NCBI GenBank assembly: GCA_016210495.1
Contig: JACQUC010000107.1
Location: 1 to 47,900 of the forward strand
Reading direction: 5' to 3'
Length of the DNA stretch: 47,900 nt
Source: Chloroflexota bacterium
Lineage (GTDB): Bacteria > Chloroflexota > FW602-bin22 > JACPRP01
The notes under the pieces are model-generated. The model saw only the letters and a program-made list of their open reading frames with translations, was not told the DNA's origin and ran no database searches. The translations under genes and the position numbers were made by a program. Shown one piece after another: positions 7,351 to 17,200 of the stretch; the first letter of the stretch is position 1, and each line of letters starts with the position of its first letter.

Positions 7351-10300
7351 GTGATCCCTGCCCAGGAAGCCGTGCTGCTCCTGGCGGCGGTGTCGGGCGC
7401 GGTGGGCGCACTGTCCTTCCTGTACTTGTCGTGGCTTCTTGTCCGCCTGCGCTCCAGACGGGGGAGAGGCGACGCCCGGGCAGCCACGTCAGATACGTCA
7501 TTCTTGGTTTTGCCAGTGTTCCTTGTTGCGTACGTGGCCTGGCCCTGGCTCGACCCTGATTTCGCGCTGGTATTGGGCATCCATGTTCTTGGCTCGATCG
7601 TCTTCTTCGTGCTGAGCGGATTGCTCGAGGTGACTTGGGAGCGAGACTCCGAGCGTGGTGGCTCCCGCCTCGGACGGACGCATATTTTGGGCGGCATCGC
7701 CGCGTTCTTGGTCTCGTTCTACCTATATGTTCGTACTCTGGCCCCGTCGGTGTTGGGAGCCGATAGCGGAGAGTTCCAGTTCGTCCCCTACGTCCTGGGG
7801 ATCCCGCACCCGCCAGGCTACCCCCTTTACGCTCTGCTGGGAAAGATGTTCACTTACTTGCCCTTCGGCAGCATCGCTTTTCGCGCGAACCTGATGTCCG
7901 CCTTTTTCGCTGCTCTGGCAGTCTCTCTAGTCTATCTGGCATCCTGCCGCATTGGCGAAACGCGTCGGCCGCGCGCACCCGGTTTCTCTCCCCTCCTGAA
8001 CATTCATGTTCCGGCAATGGTAGCCGCCGGTATCTTCGCCGTCTCGGCCACCTGGTGGTCCCAGGCAACTATCGCTGCCGTCCGCACCCTCAACGGGTTC
8101 TTTGTAGCGCTCATTATCCTCCTGCTCTTCACTTGGCATCGAAGCCGCGAAAACCGGTGGTTGCTGGCCTTCTGCGCGGCAATAGGGCTCAGCTTGACGC
8201 ATCATATTTCGATGTGGACGGTGCTTATCGTTTTCCTGGCCTTTGTGCCCCTGGCCGACAGGAAGCTGCTCTTCAATCCCAGGAGGTGGCTCCACCTCGG
8301 CATCGCCCTGGCAGCCCCGCTGGTCGTGTTCCTCTACCTCCCTATCACGAGCGCAATGGGGACGCCCTTCGACCCATCGCACCCGACCGACCTTGGGAGG
8401 TTCCTCGATCTCGTGCTGGCCAGGGGCTTTCAGGGTGATATGTTCTACTTTGGCTTGGCCGACCTCCCGCAGCGATTCGAGCTTTTTCACCAGCTCGTCT
8501 TTGCCCAGTTTCATTACCTCGGACTTGCCTTGGCGGTCGTGGGATTCCTGTACCTCCTGTGGGCACAGCGCCCTTGGGCCATTGTCCTGGGCCTGGTGGT
8601 CGCGACCAACATGTCCATTAGTCTTACCTACAAAGCACCGGTGATCACCGACTACTTGATTCCCACCTATCTGATATTTGCCATCTGGATCGGTCTTGGC
8701 TGTAGCGGCATCCTCCACCTCGCTGAACTCTTGATCTGCCGATTGGCTCACCTGCGCGCTGCACACGGTCCAACAGCAGGCAAGGTCTCGTACCGACTTG
8801 TCGCAAGTGGGATCGCCGTGCTGTTGATGGGCCTTCCCGCAAGCCTGGGGTTGCGCAACTTTGCCAGCCTCGATATGAGCGGCTATCGCGCCCCGGAGGA
8901 GTTTGCCTCAGATGTGTTGAATGGGCTCGCGCCGAACGCGACGATCCTGACAGACTGGTTCCATACCACCATCCTTTGGTACTATCAGTTCGCCGAGAAG
9001 CGCCGCCCTGACATCAAAGTGCAGTACGTAAACCCGGAAGGCCCCGAGGTGCCCTGGCTGCGGCGTGCGGAGGAGAACTTGAGCGCCAGCGCGCTCTATG
9101 TGACCAACTACGATGGGCAGATTGCACAGAAATACCGCCTAAGACCGATGCGCGGGCTCTTCCAGGTCTTGAAAGCGCCCAGCTTTGATCTGCCGGCCCC
9201 AAAGACCCTATCGGACCTCGAATTCGGCGACAAGGCGTTGCTGCTTGCCTACGACGTCGATAAGACAGTGGTCAGCAGGAGCGATACCGTTAACGTCAGG
9301 CTCTATTGGAGGGCGCTCGCCAGGATGGACCGCTCCTACACGGTCTTCGTCCATATTATCGACGACAAGAGCCGCGTCTGGGGCCAGCGCGATAGCATCC
9401 CCGTAAGGGGCACCTATCCTACCAACCGTTGGCAAGAGGGAGAGGTAATCGTTGACGCCTATGAGGTGTCCCTTCCCCCGACGATTGCGCCTGGGCGATA
9501 TGGTATGGAAGTCGGAATGTATGAAATGCCTACTCCGACGACCTGGGCGCGACTCCCTGTCAAGACCTCAAAGGGTGAATCCCTTGGCGACGCAGCCGTG
9601 TTGGGCTCCATCTCGGTCGTGGGCGATAGCAACGTGATGGGCGCTATGCAGACTACGATGCGACGCAATTTTGAAAACACCTTGGAGTTGCTTGGCTACG
9701 ATGTGGATGGGCGCTCGGAAGACGAACTGGTGCTGGCGCTGTATTGGCGCGCCCTGAGGACTGCCCGTGCTGACCACAATGTGCTGCTGCAGTCACGGAC
9801 GGATGACGGCGAGTTGGTGGCTTCTTTGGAGGAGGAGCCCCTGCAGGGTCGCTATCCCACGAGCAGGTGGCTGATCGGGGAGGTGGTCAGGGATACCCAT
9901 GCGATCAAGTGGCCACTCGACAAGCGCACTGGAGGCAAAGTGACCATTCAGGTGAAGGATCCGCGAGGACGGGTGTTGAGCGTTCTCGGAGGATGGCTTC
10001 TCCCTGCCGAGGTGCCCGTCAGGCTGCCGGTGTCGGGTCCATCGCCATCTTCGATCGGCCAGATGAAGACCAACTTCGGGAACGAGGCCGTGTTGGCGGG
10101 CTATGCCATGGATAGGAGCAGCCTTGTCCCTGGCGGCGTCGTACAGGTGCGGGCGACCTGGCTTCCACTGAAACGGATAGACGACGACTACGCGATCTTC
10201 GTCCACATCATCGATGGCCAGAATCGAATGTGGGGCCAGAACGACGGCGTTCCGGTGTACGGGGGTTATCCCACTCTGAGATGGGTGGGGGGAGTGCCGG

Positions 10301-10482
10301 TTACCGATACTCGTGTGGTGAAGGTCAGCCCCGATGCTCCCCCAGGGGACTATAGAATCCAGATCGGTATGTACGCTATGGCCACCGGCCAACGACTTCC
10401 AGTGCTGGACGAAAGGCTGGCGTTGGCTTTCCAGGGAGACCGACTTCTGCTTGAGCCTCCGATCCGTGTTGTGCCGCGATAG
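7351..10482 (+). CDS. DUF2723 GT-C membrane glycosyltransferase with three C-terminal beta-sandwich modules
   Basis: About 1043 residues from GTG 7351, preceded by GAGAGGG; a TTG at 7210 would add 47 unconvincing residues. The N-terminal half has about 12 membrane helices and the DUF2723 signature: an acidic first loop (SVLGADSGEFQFVPYVLG) followed by HPPGYPLYALLGK. Such enzymes use lipid-linked sugars on the outer membrane face. After the last helix come three related modules near 9210-9630, 9670-10000 and 10075-10480. Best conserved signature: YWRAL-x-R-MD-x-SYTVFVHIID, WGQ-x-D, YPT-x-RW, PG-x-Y-x(3)-GMY. Protein or cell-wall O-glycosylation is the likely role; the substrate is unknown. Confidence 0.8.
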   Translation: MIPAQEAVLLLAAVSGAVGALSFLYLSWLLVRLRSRRGRGDARAATSDTSFLVLPVFLVAYVAWPWLDPDFALVLGIHVLGSIVFFVLSGLLEVTWERDSERGGSRLGRTHILGGIAAFLVSFYLYVRTLAPSVLGADSGEFQFVPYVLGIPHPPGYPLYALLGKMFTYLPFGSIAFRANLMSAFFAALAVSLVYLASCRIGETRRPRAPGFSPLLNIHVPAMVAAGIFAVSATWWSQATIAAVRTLNGFFVALIILLLFTWHRSRENRWLLAFCAAIGLSLTHHISMWTVLIVFLAFVPLADRKLLFNPRRWLHLGIALAAPLVVFLYLPITSAMGTPFDPSHPTDLGRFLDLVLARGFQGDMFYFGLADLPQRFELFHQLVFAQFHYLGLALAVVGFLYLLWAQRPWAIVLGLVVATNMSISLTYKAPVITDYLIPTYLIFAIWIGLGCSGILHLAELLICRLAHLRAAHGPTAGKVSYRLVASGIAVLLMGLPASLGLRNFASLDMSGYRAPEEFASDVLNGLAPNATILTDWFHTTILWYYQFAEKRRPDIKVQYVNPEGPEVPWLRRAEENLSASALYVTNYDGQIAQKYRLRPMRGLFQVLKAPSFDLPAPKTLSDLEFGDKALLLAYDVDKTVVSRSDTVNVRLYWRALARMDRSYTVFVHIIDDKSRVWGQRDSIPVRGTYPTNRWQEGEVIVDAYEVSLPPTIAPGRYGMEVGMYEMPTPTTWARLPVKTSKGESLGDAAVLGSISVVGDSNVMGAMQTTMRRNFENTLELLGYDVDGRSEDELVLALYWRALRTARADHNVLLQSRTDDGELVASLEEEPLQGRYPTSRWLIGEVVRDTHAIKWPLDKRTGGKVTIQVKDPRGRVLSVLGGWLLPAEVPVRLPVSGPSPSSIGQMKTNFGNEAVLAGYAMDRSSLVPGGVVQVRATWLPLKRIDDDYAIFVHIIDGQNRMWGQNDGVPVYGGYPTLRWVGGVPVTDTRVVKVSPDAPPGDYRIQIGMYAMATGQRLPVLDERLALAFQGDRLLLEPPIRVVPR

Positions 10483-10509
10483 CCACAGGGTCTTTCGGAA
10501 GGGGTGACG

Positions 10510-12804
10510 GTGAGATCCATCTGGCACAAGCCAGTTTCAAGCTTAGCCATTGTGATGTTCCTGAGCCTTTTCGCTGCTCTGCCGCTGGTGCTGCCCGGCT
10601 ACATTGGAACCCACGCTTACGGCGATAGCCCTTTTCTCTTTCAGCGACTCTTCGAGATCGACCGCAACGTGCGTGAGGGCGTTTGGTTCTCACGCTGGGC
10701 GCCTGACTTCGCTTACGGCTACGGCTATCCATTTTTCAACTTCTACGCCCATCTGTCTTACTACGTCGCCGAGTTGTTTGTCCTCCTCGGCAGCGGCTTC
10801 ATCTGGGCACTCAAGCTGACCCAATTGCTGTTTCTGTTCGGCTCCGGACTGACCATGTACATATTCACGCGCGAGCTCTGGGCGAAGGACTTCGCGGCTC
10901 TTGCCGCTGTCGCCTACGTTTACACGCCCTTTCACTTCGCCAACGTTTATTTGCGCGGTGATTCGCTTTCCGAGCTCGCCGCTTACGCACTTTACCCGGC
11001 CATTCTCTGGGCTTTCTACCGTCTTGTAAAGACGGGCAACATCCTGTATGTTGCCGTAGGAAGTGCGTTCTATGCAGCTCTGGCGCTTACACACAACATC
11101 TCATCCCTCATCTTCTCGCCAGTCATTGTTGCCTTTGCGTGCTTTGCTCTCGTTTGGGACATCTGGCAACGCCGCGGGCAAAGGGACTACCTTCATCTGG
11201 CCCGCACGGCGGGGTTGATTTTGCTGTCCGTCCTACTTGGGCTCGGTCTGAGCGCCTTCTTCTGGATTCCTGCGCTGGGCGAGCGCCAGTTCGTGTACCT
11301 GGAACATGTCACGCAGGGGTACTTCGACTTCCACAACCACTTCCTCGATTTCGCTCGTCTCGTCCAATGGCACCCAATCTACGATTACAGGTTCGCCGAC
11401 CCAGGCGCGGCCGGGCTGCCCTTTCAGCTCGGACTCGTCCAGGTCCTTCTCGCCTTCGCGGGCCTCGCCGCTGCGCTCACAGGCCGCATACCACAAACAG
11501 GTCCTGTCCAAGGCCGCGCTGCGTTAGTCGATAGTCCCCTCTACCCCTGGGAGACGGATACGATGAGGGCGACATCAGATACGCCCTCTCATATCCGCAA
11601 GTCGCAAAGAGCGTATCTCTATTTCTTCGCCGCTTTGGCCCTTGCGACAGGCTTCCTTCTCTTGCCGAGCTCCGCCTTCGTTTGGGAGCGCGTGCCCTTG
11701 ATGTCGATGATCCAGTTCCCGTGGCGCCTGCTCTCGTTGGTCGGTATCGGCACCAGCCTGCTCGCGGCAAGCACCCTCGGCCTTGCCGGCGACCGGAGGC
11801 GCTTGAGGGTGGCGGTGTTCTGGGCCGTCGCTACGCTTACCATTGCCGCCTCCACCGTCGCGTTGACACCGGAAAGGTGGGATATTGGCGAAGAGGACAT
11901 CAATCGGGCGCGCGTGATGGAATACGAATACCTCACCTCGAGCATCGGCACGACGACGACGTACGAGTATCTTCCCAAATGGGCGAAAGAAAGACCCTGG
12001 ACATCGGCCTACCTCCTGGATTACCCCGATGTCAGGGATCTGCCACCGGTGTCTTCGAAAGGTGGTGAGATCCACAGCATCGAAAGCCGTGTCAACCTCA
12101 AGCGCGTTCGGGTGAGAACGGACAAGGAGGATGAGATTACGTTCCGGACGCTGTACTTCCCAGGCTGGCGAGCGACCCTGGATGGAAGGGATGTGCCTCT
12201 CCGGCCCGCAGATCCCTCAGGACTGATCTCGGTCAATGTTCCAGCGGGGGAGTACGAGGTCACCGTTTTCCTTGGCCAGACGGACTTGCAGGCGGGCGCC
12301 GGGCGGGTCTCCACGGGCGCCTTGCTGCTTCTGCTGGCTCTTGTGGTCATAGCCTTGGTTCGCAGGCGGTCCTGGAGCACGGGCATTACTTTGGGGAAAG
12401 GCGGGGTTCCGCTCTGGCAGGTGGCAGTCCTAGTCGTCGTGATCTCGCCTCTACTGGTTCTTATGGCGTGGAATCTGGATGCGCTGATTCTCGGCAAGCC
12501 TAAGCCACCCGGCTTGGAGACCTTGTCGGCAGACGTTCACTCTCCCTTTGCGCACCGGCACTCCAGCGGTATCGTGCTGGGAGACGCCTTGACCTTCGTG
12601 GGGTATACCTGGAGCTCACCTCGCGCGAAGGTCGGCGAAACGGTGACTCTGGAAACATACTGGCGGCCGCATCGTGAGCTGAGCTCCGATCTCCGGATCA
12701 CGGCGAGACTCGTTTCGCCCGCCGAGAGCCTTTTTGCCCGTGATCGGACCTACGCCGCGCAGACCTCGACGCCGCTGTTGGCCCGGCCGGTGACGTGGCC
12801 GTAA
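10510..12804 (+). CDS. PTPS-related GT-C membrane protein, 5' part of a split gene
   Basis: 764 residues from GTG 10510 (AAGGGG just upstream; GTG 10504 is an alternative). The N-terminus matches the bacterial membrane family annotated as 6-pyruvoyl-tetrahydropterin synthase-related domain: HAYGDSPFLFQRLFEIDR, WAPDFAYGYGYPFFNFYA, about 11 helices, then an extracytoplasmic domain with YFPGWRATLDG and VPAGEYEVTVFLG. A further helix (about residues 595-670) leads into the start of a beta-sandwich module (VGETVTLETYWRPHRELSSDL) that stops abruptly at TAA 12802. The missing half continues in the +1-shifted frame of the next entry, so this is probably one gene broken by a single-base indel near 12775-12795. 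Confidence 0.75.
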   Translation: MRSIWHKPVSSLAIVMFLSLFAALPLVLPGYIGTHAYGDSPFLFQRLFEIDRNVREGVWFSRWAPDFAYGYGYPFFNFYAHLSYYVAELFVLLGSGFIWALKLTQLLFLFGSGLTMYIFTRELWAKDFAALAAVAYVYTPFHFANVYLRGDSLSELAAYALYPAILWAFYRLVKTGNILYVAVGSAFYAALALTHNISSLIFSPVIVAFACFALVWDIWQRRGQRDYLHLARTAGLILLSVLLGLGLSAFFWIPALGERQFVYLEHVTQGYFDFHNHFLDFARLVQWHPIYDYRFADPGAAGLPFQLGLVQVLLAFAGLAAALTGRIPQTGPVQGRAALVDSPLYPWETDTMRATSDTPSHIRKSQRAYLYFFAALALATGFLLLPSSAFVWERVPLMSMIQFPWRLLSLVGIGTSLLAASTLGLAGDRRRLRVAVFWAVATLTIAASTVALTPERWDIGEEDINRARVMEYEYLTSSIGTTTTYEYLPKWAKERPWTSAYLLDYPDVRDLPPVSSKGGEIHSIESRVNLKRVRVRTDKEDEITFRTLYFPGWRATLDGRDVPLRPADPSGLISVNVPAGEYEVTVFLGQTDLQAGAGRVSTGALLLLLALVVIALVRRRSWSTGITLGKGGVPLWQVAVLVVVISPLLVLMAWNLDALILGKPKPPGLETLSADVHSPFAHRHSSGIVLGDALTFVGYTWSSPRAKVGETVTLETYWRPHRELSSDLRITARLVSPAESLFARDRTYAAQTSTPLLARPVTWP
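11533..11572 (+). repeat. decayed family A repeat inside a gene
   Basis: CCCCTCTACCCCTGGGAGAC followed by a degenerate GAGGG tail matches the family A dispersed repeat seen at 15574 and 39302. It is read in frame within a loop between membrane helices. Confidence 0.5.
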
Positions 12805-14273
12805 TCCGCCATACCTTCGACGTCCCCTTGGGGACGCCCCCGGGAATCTACCAGGTGGCGCTGCGCGTCTTCAACGGCGATAGTAAGCTGTCCACCACCA
12901 GTCCACGCGGCATCGCCACCAATCGCAACATCTTATTGGGACCTTTCACGCTGCGCAAGGCCGAAGCTGGCCGAGCCACGGCGTTGCCGCCGCTTCACGG
13001 TAGCAAGCTGAACGTGGGGACCAGTCTACGCCTCCTGGGCTACCAGTTAGGCGATGCGGGCCGCTGGCTAGGCGAGGGGGTGGGCTTGATAGCCTATTGG
13101 CAGGCGCTGCGCAAGATGCCTCAGGACTACCGGGTCTCGGTTCGACTGACCGACGATGCCGGCCACCTCTGGGGCCAAGCAGATAATCAGCCTGGGGATA
13201 GCTTTTATCCCACGACTCTATGGGACGAAAACGAAATAGTCGCGGACAGGTACAACGTCGTGCCGGTCCTGGGAACTCCGCCCGGCAGCTACAACCTCGA
13301 GTTGCAGGTCTATTCCCTTGAAAAGATGCAGTCCCTTGAGGTCCTGGACGAGAACTTCTCGCCGACGGGTACGACGGTCAAGCTGGGCCGTGTCCACGTG
13401 CCGTTTCTTCAGGTGTCGGAGAAGCCAGGCGTTTCGAGCGTGCTAGCAGGCCCGCGGGTGAAGGTGGGCGACTACGTTGAGTTGCTCGGCCTCGGCCTCT
13501 CGGCCGAAGTCGCGCGTCCCGGGCAGCGACTTGGCGTTACGTCGCTTTGGCGGGCCCTGGACAAGCTATCGGCGGATTACGACCTGCGGCTGGAGTTGCA
13601 GGATGAAGCCGGCGGCGTCTGGGCGCAGGGTTCCTTCAGACTGGGGGGAGGCGACTACCCCACGAGCAAATGGGCTGGCGACTGGCCCGTCCGTGGGCAA
13701 TACGATTTGGTGTTGAGGCCGGATGCTCCGTCGTTTGACGGTCGCCTCGTCGCGACGCTGTCCGACCCCGATAAGAGCACGCGGTCGGGAAGTGTAGCCA
13801 TCGCCCGCATCCCCGTCAAGTCGCGCGAGCGCATCTTCGTCCCGCCGCCTATCACGAGTCCGCTGGTAGCCAATCTCTCTCCACACGTGCAGTTTCTCGG
13901 CTTCGAGCTGCCCAGTCGTGAAATACGGCCCGGCGGGGACATAAAGCTGACACTCTTCTGGAAGGCAACCGGACGCATGGACAAAAGCTACACGGTTTTC
14001 ACGCATCTCCTGGACCCGGCAAATCGCATTTGGGGGCAAAAAGATAGCATCCCTGGCGGCGGAGGTCTGCCCACCACCGGGTGGCTGGAGGGCGAGATAA
14101 TTGTCGACACGTACGTTATTCCCGTCAAGTCCGATGCTCCCCGTGGCGAATACGAGATCGAGATCGGCATGTACGACGCATCCACCGGTCAGCGCCTCGA
14201 TGTGTCCAACGACAAGGGGGAGGCGCAAGGTGACCGCATTCTTCTGGGCAAGGTAAGGGTTGTCGATGGTTAA
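12795..14273 (+). CDS. beta-sandwich repeat protein, 3' part of the split gene
   Basis: 492 codons from GTG 12795, overlapping the previous frame by 10 bp. There is no signal peptide or membrane helix. It begins with the second half of a module (RHTFDVPLGTPPGIYQVALR), then three full modules near 12990-13410, 13440-13840 and 13870-14273. The last is the best match to the neighbours: FWKATGRMDKSYTVFTHLLD, WGQKDS, PTTGWLEGE, GEYEIEIGMY. A cytosolic protein made only of modules that neighbours carry outside the membrane is implausible, so it belongs to the preceding gene. Frameshift or sequencing error is most likely; programmed frameshifting is possible. Confidence 0.7.
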   Translation: MAVIRHTFDVPLGTPPGIYQVALRVFNGDSKLSTTSPRGIATNRNILLGPFTLRKAEAGRATALPPLHGSKLNVGTSLRLLGYQLGDAGRWLGEGVGLIAYWQALRKMPQDYRVSVRLTDDAGHLWGQADNQPGDSFYPTTLWDENEIVADRYNVVPVLGTPPGSYNLELQVYSLEKMQSLEVLDENFSPTGTTVKLGRVHVPFLQVSEKPGVSSVLAGPRVKVGDYVELLGLGLSAEVARPGQRLGVTSLWRALDKLSADYDLRLELQDEAGGVWAQGSFRLGGGDYPTSKWAGDWPVRGQYDLVLRPDAPSFDGRLVATLSDPDKSTRSGSVAIARIPVKSRERIFVPPPITSPLVANLSPHVQFLGFELPSREIRPGGDIKLTLFWKATGRMDKSYTVFTHLLDPANRIWGQKDSIPGGGGLPTTGWLEGEIIVDTYVIPVKSDAPRGEYEIEIGMYDASTGQRLDVSNDKGEAQGDRILLGKVRVVDG

Positions 14274-17200
14274 CGCGTCCAAGCTGTGGCTGGCGCGGCA
14301 CGCCAGGGAGGTGCTGTTCGTCGCTTTTGTTACCATTGTCATTGCGCTGCCCTTGCGAGCGCTTGCGCTGGACACTATTCCGCCGGGCCTGAGCCAGGAC
14401 GAAGCCGCCGAAGCACTGGATGCGCAGCGCATCGCGCTGGATGGCGCTCGGCCGGTTTTCCTTCCCAGCAACAATGGGCGGGAGCCCCTCTATGCCTACG
14501 TCGCCGCCTTGACATTCTGGCTCTTTGGCCCGGGCATCAGCTCACTGCGCCTGGCCAGCGCCCTCCTTGGGGTGCTTACAGTGCCGGCAACCTACCTGTT
14601 TGCACGTGCGCTCTTTTCGCGTCGAGTTGCAGCAATTGCTGCCATGCTGCTGGCCGCGTCGCTCTGGCACGTGCATCTGAGCCGCCTGGCCATGCGAATC
14701 GTCCCTTTGCCCCTGTTCGAAGCCCTATCGGTGTTCCTCGTCTGGCAGGCGTTGCGAACCGGCCGCTTCCACTACTGGGCGGGTGCCGGTCTCGCGCTCG
14801 GGCTGAGCCTGTATACCTACTTGCCGGCTCGCCTGTTCGGGGCATTGCTGCTTTTCACCACGCTGCTCTACCTACTATTCCGCCGCGCGTCTCCGCATAA
14901 GACGGTCTCGCAATTGGCGGGACTGGCGCTCGCGGCGGCTGTGGCCCTGGCCGTCTTCGCTCCCCTCGGCCTCTATTTTGCCGGCAACCCGGAGGATTTT
15001 ATGGGCCGAGCGGGGCAGGTATCCATCGCCAACGCGGTCAGCGCCGGCGCCGACGTCAAGCAGGTACTGCTGGAAAACACCAAGAGCACTCTGGGGATGT
15101 TCTTTATTAGCGGCGATGCGAACCCACGTCACAACCTTCCTGGGCGACCAGCTTTCGACCTGCTGCTGGCGCCTTTCTTTGTCCTTGGCCTTCTCCTTGC
15201 GCTGAGAAAGCTCCATGACCCTGCCAGCGCACTGCTGTTGCTTTGGTTCGTGGTCATGCTGGTGCCCGCCATCCTCAGCGATAGCGCCCCCCATTTCCTC
15301 CGGGCCGCCGGCCTGCTACCAGCCCTCTTCGTCCTCCCAGCCCTGGGCATCGACCATATCCTTAGGCATGGCGGCGGCACCTGGCGCCGGCCACTCTCCG
15401 CTATCGATCCCCTCTCCCTTTCGCAAAAGGGAGAGGGTGAGGGTGAGGGTTCTCCCGATCCCGTTTGCCCTGCCGCCCAGTCCGGCCATTCTAGCACGCC
15501 TTCGTCCCGTCTCTTCACGACTGGGCGAGGAGGCCTCCAGTTTGCCAGTCCATCAGCCAACAGACCCTCGAGTCCCCTCTCCCTCTGGGAGAGGGCTAGG
15601 GTAAGGGAGCCCCGTCGCTTGTTGCCAGCTCTCCTCGTATGCCTTGTGCTCTCGACGAGCCTGTCGTGGACCGTCGTCGACTACTTCTTCATCTGGCCCT
15701 TCCGAGAGGACGCCCGCGAATCCTTCGACGCGGACAAAGTGATCGCTGCGGATTACATCAACGGCCTAACGCCGCAGTTCAGGGTCTTCCTCTCCCCCCT
15801 GACTGCCGACCACGCTACAGTTAAGTTCCTTGCCAGGCATCCCGACCTCACGCTCTTTGGCCACGACGTCCTCCCGCTTGCCGACCGCTCGAGCGTCGAT
15901 ACCGCCTACGTCATACTTGGCTCACCTTCGGAAACGCTGGCTAGGCTCAAGCGCTTCTTCCCCGCTGGCTATACGCTGCAGGAGACCGCACCGGGCAACA
16001 GGCCGGCACTGGCTTCCTTCTTCGTCCCGCGCGGCTCCAGCGTACAGGGTCTGGAGGCCTCGATCGGACATCCTGTGCGACTGCGCTTGGGCGACGAGGT
16101 GGAGCTGCTCGGCTATGATGTCACCGGAGACGTCAAAGGAGGTGCCGTCGCGTACGTCACCCTGTACTGGCGGAGCCTCAGGGCCACCGACGGCGACTAC
16201 ACCACCTTCGTACACCTTGTTGGGCGGGACGGACGCACCTGGGCGCAGGTCGACCAACGGCCAGGTGCCGGCGACTACCCGACCCTAATCTGGCGGAAGG
16301 GAGAGATAGTGCTCGATCGCTATGGCATCCCCCTCGGCGTGGATCTGGTTCCAGGCACGTACACACTCAGGGTCGGCATGTACTCTGCCTCCACGGGCAG
16401 GCTTCCTATCCTTGCTGGCGCCAGTGCTTCCCAAAGCAATCAGGCGTCAATTGGCGACGTCAGCGTCGAACGTGGCGTCGACACCGCCAAATTGTGGCAA
16501 TTGCCCATCGAGCGCCCGGTGAACACACGGTTTGTCGATGCGGATCGCGGCGATGAATTAGAGTTGCTGGGGTTCCGGCTCGGGGCGGGTCAGGTCAGAC
16601 AGGGAGATGCGCAAAGGGTCATGCTCTGGTGGCAGGCGAAGAACGCGATCAAAGGCGACTATCTTGTGAACCTGGCTCTAGAAGGCGCCAGCGGGCAGGT
16701 GTTGGCCGAGCATCGCGTTCGGCCCGCTGAAGGTTCCTACGCGACCACGAATTGGACCGCTGCTCAGGTGGTGCGGGATGTCCACGACCTCGTCGTTCCG
16801 GCCGATAGTCCGCCGGGCCCTGCCGACATCAAAGTCTACCTCGCGGATGCGCAGACCGGGCGTCCGTTGCGTGTTCAGGGGGCAACTGGCGACAGTCCAA
16901 TCAGACTCGGGCCCTACGAAATCCTCGCCCGCGAGAGGAGATTCGACATCCCTCGGATACAGCATCCGTTGCGAGCCGAGCTTGGCGAAGCCGTCACGCT
17001 CCTCGGCTACGACCTCGACCAGAAGCCGGTTCGCCCCGGCGACGTCATCCGACTGACGCTCTACTGGCAGACCCGAGCGCGCATGGATGAAAGCTACACT
17101 GTATTCACGCACATATTGGATGCTGGAGAGCGGATCCGTGGCCAGAAGGATCAGATCCCGCTCGGAGGCAAGGCGCCCACGACATCCTGGGTGCCGGGCG

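Noticed and set aside
7927..8766. Long reverse-strand frame opposite the first glycosyltransferase
   Set aside because: Antisense shadow of a well-supported membrane protein; highly charged, no motif.
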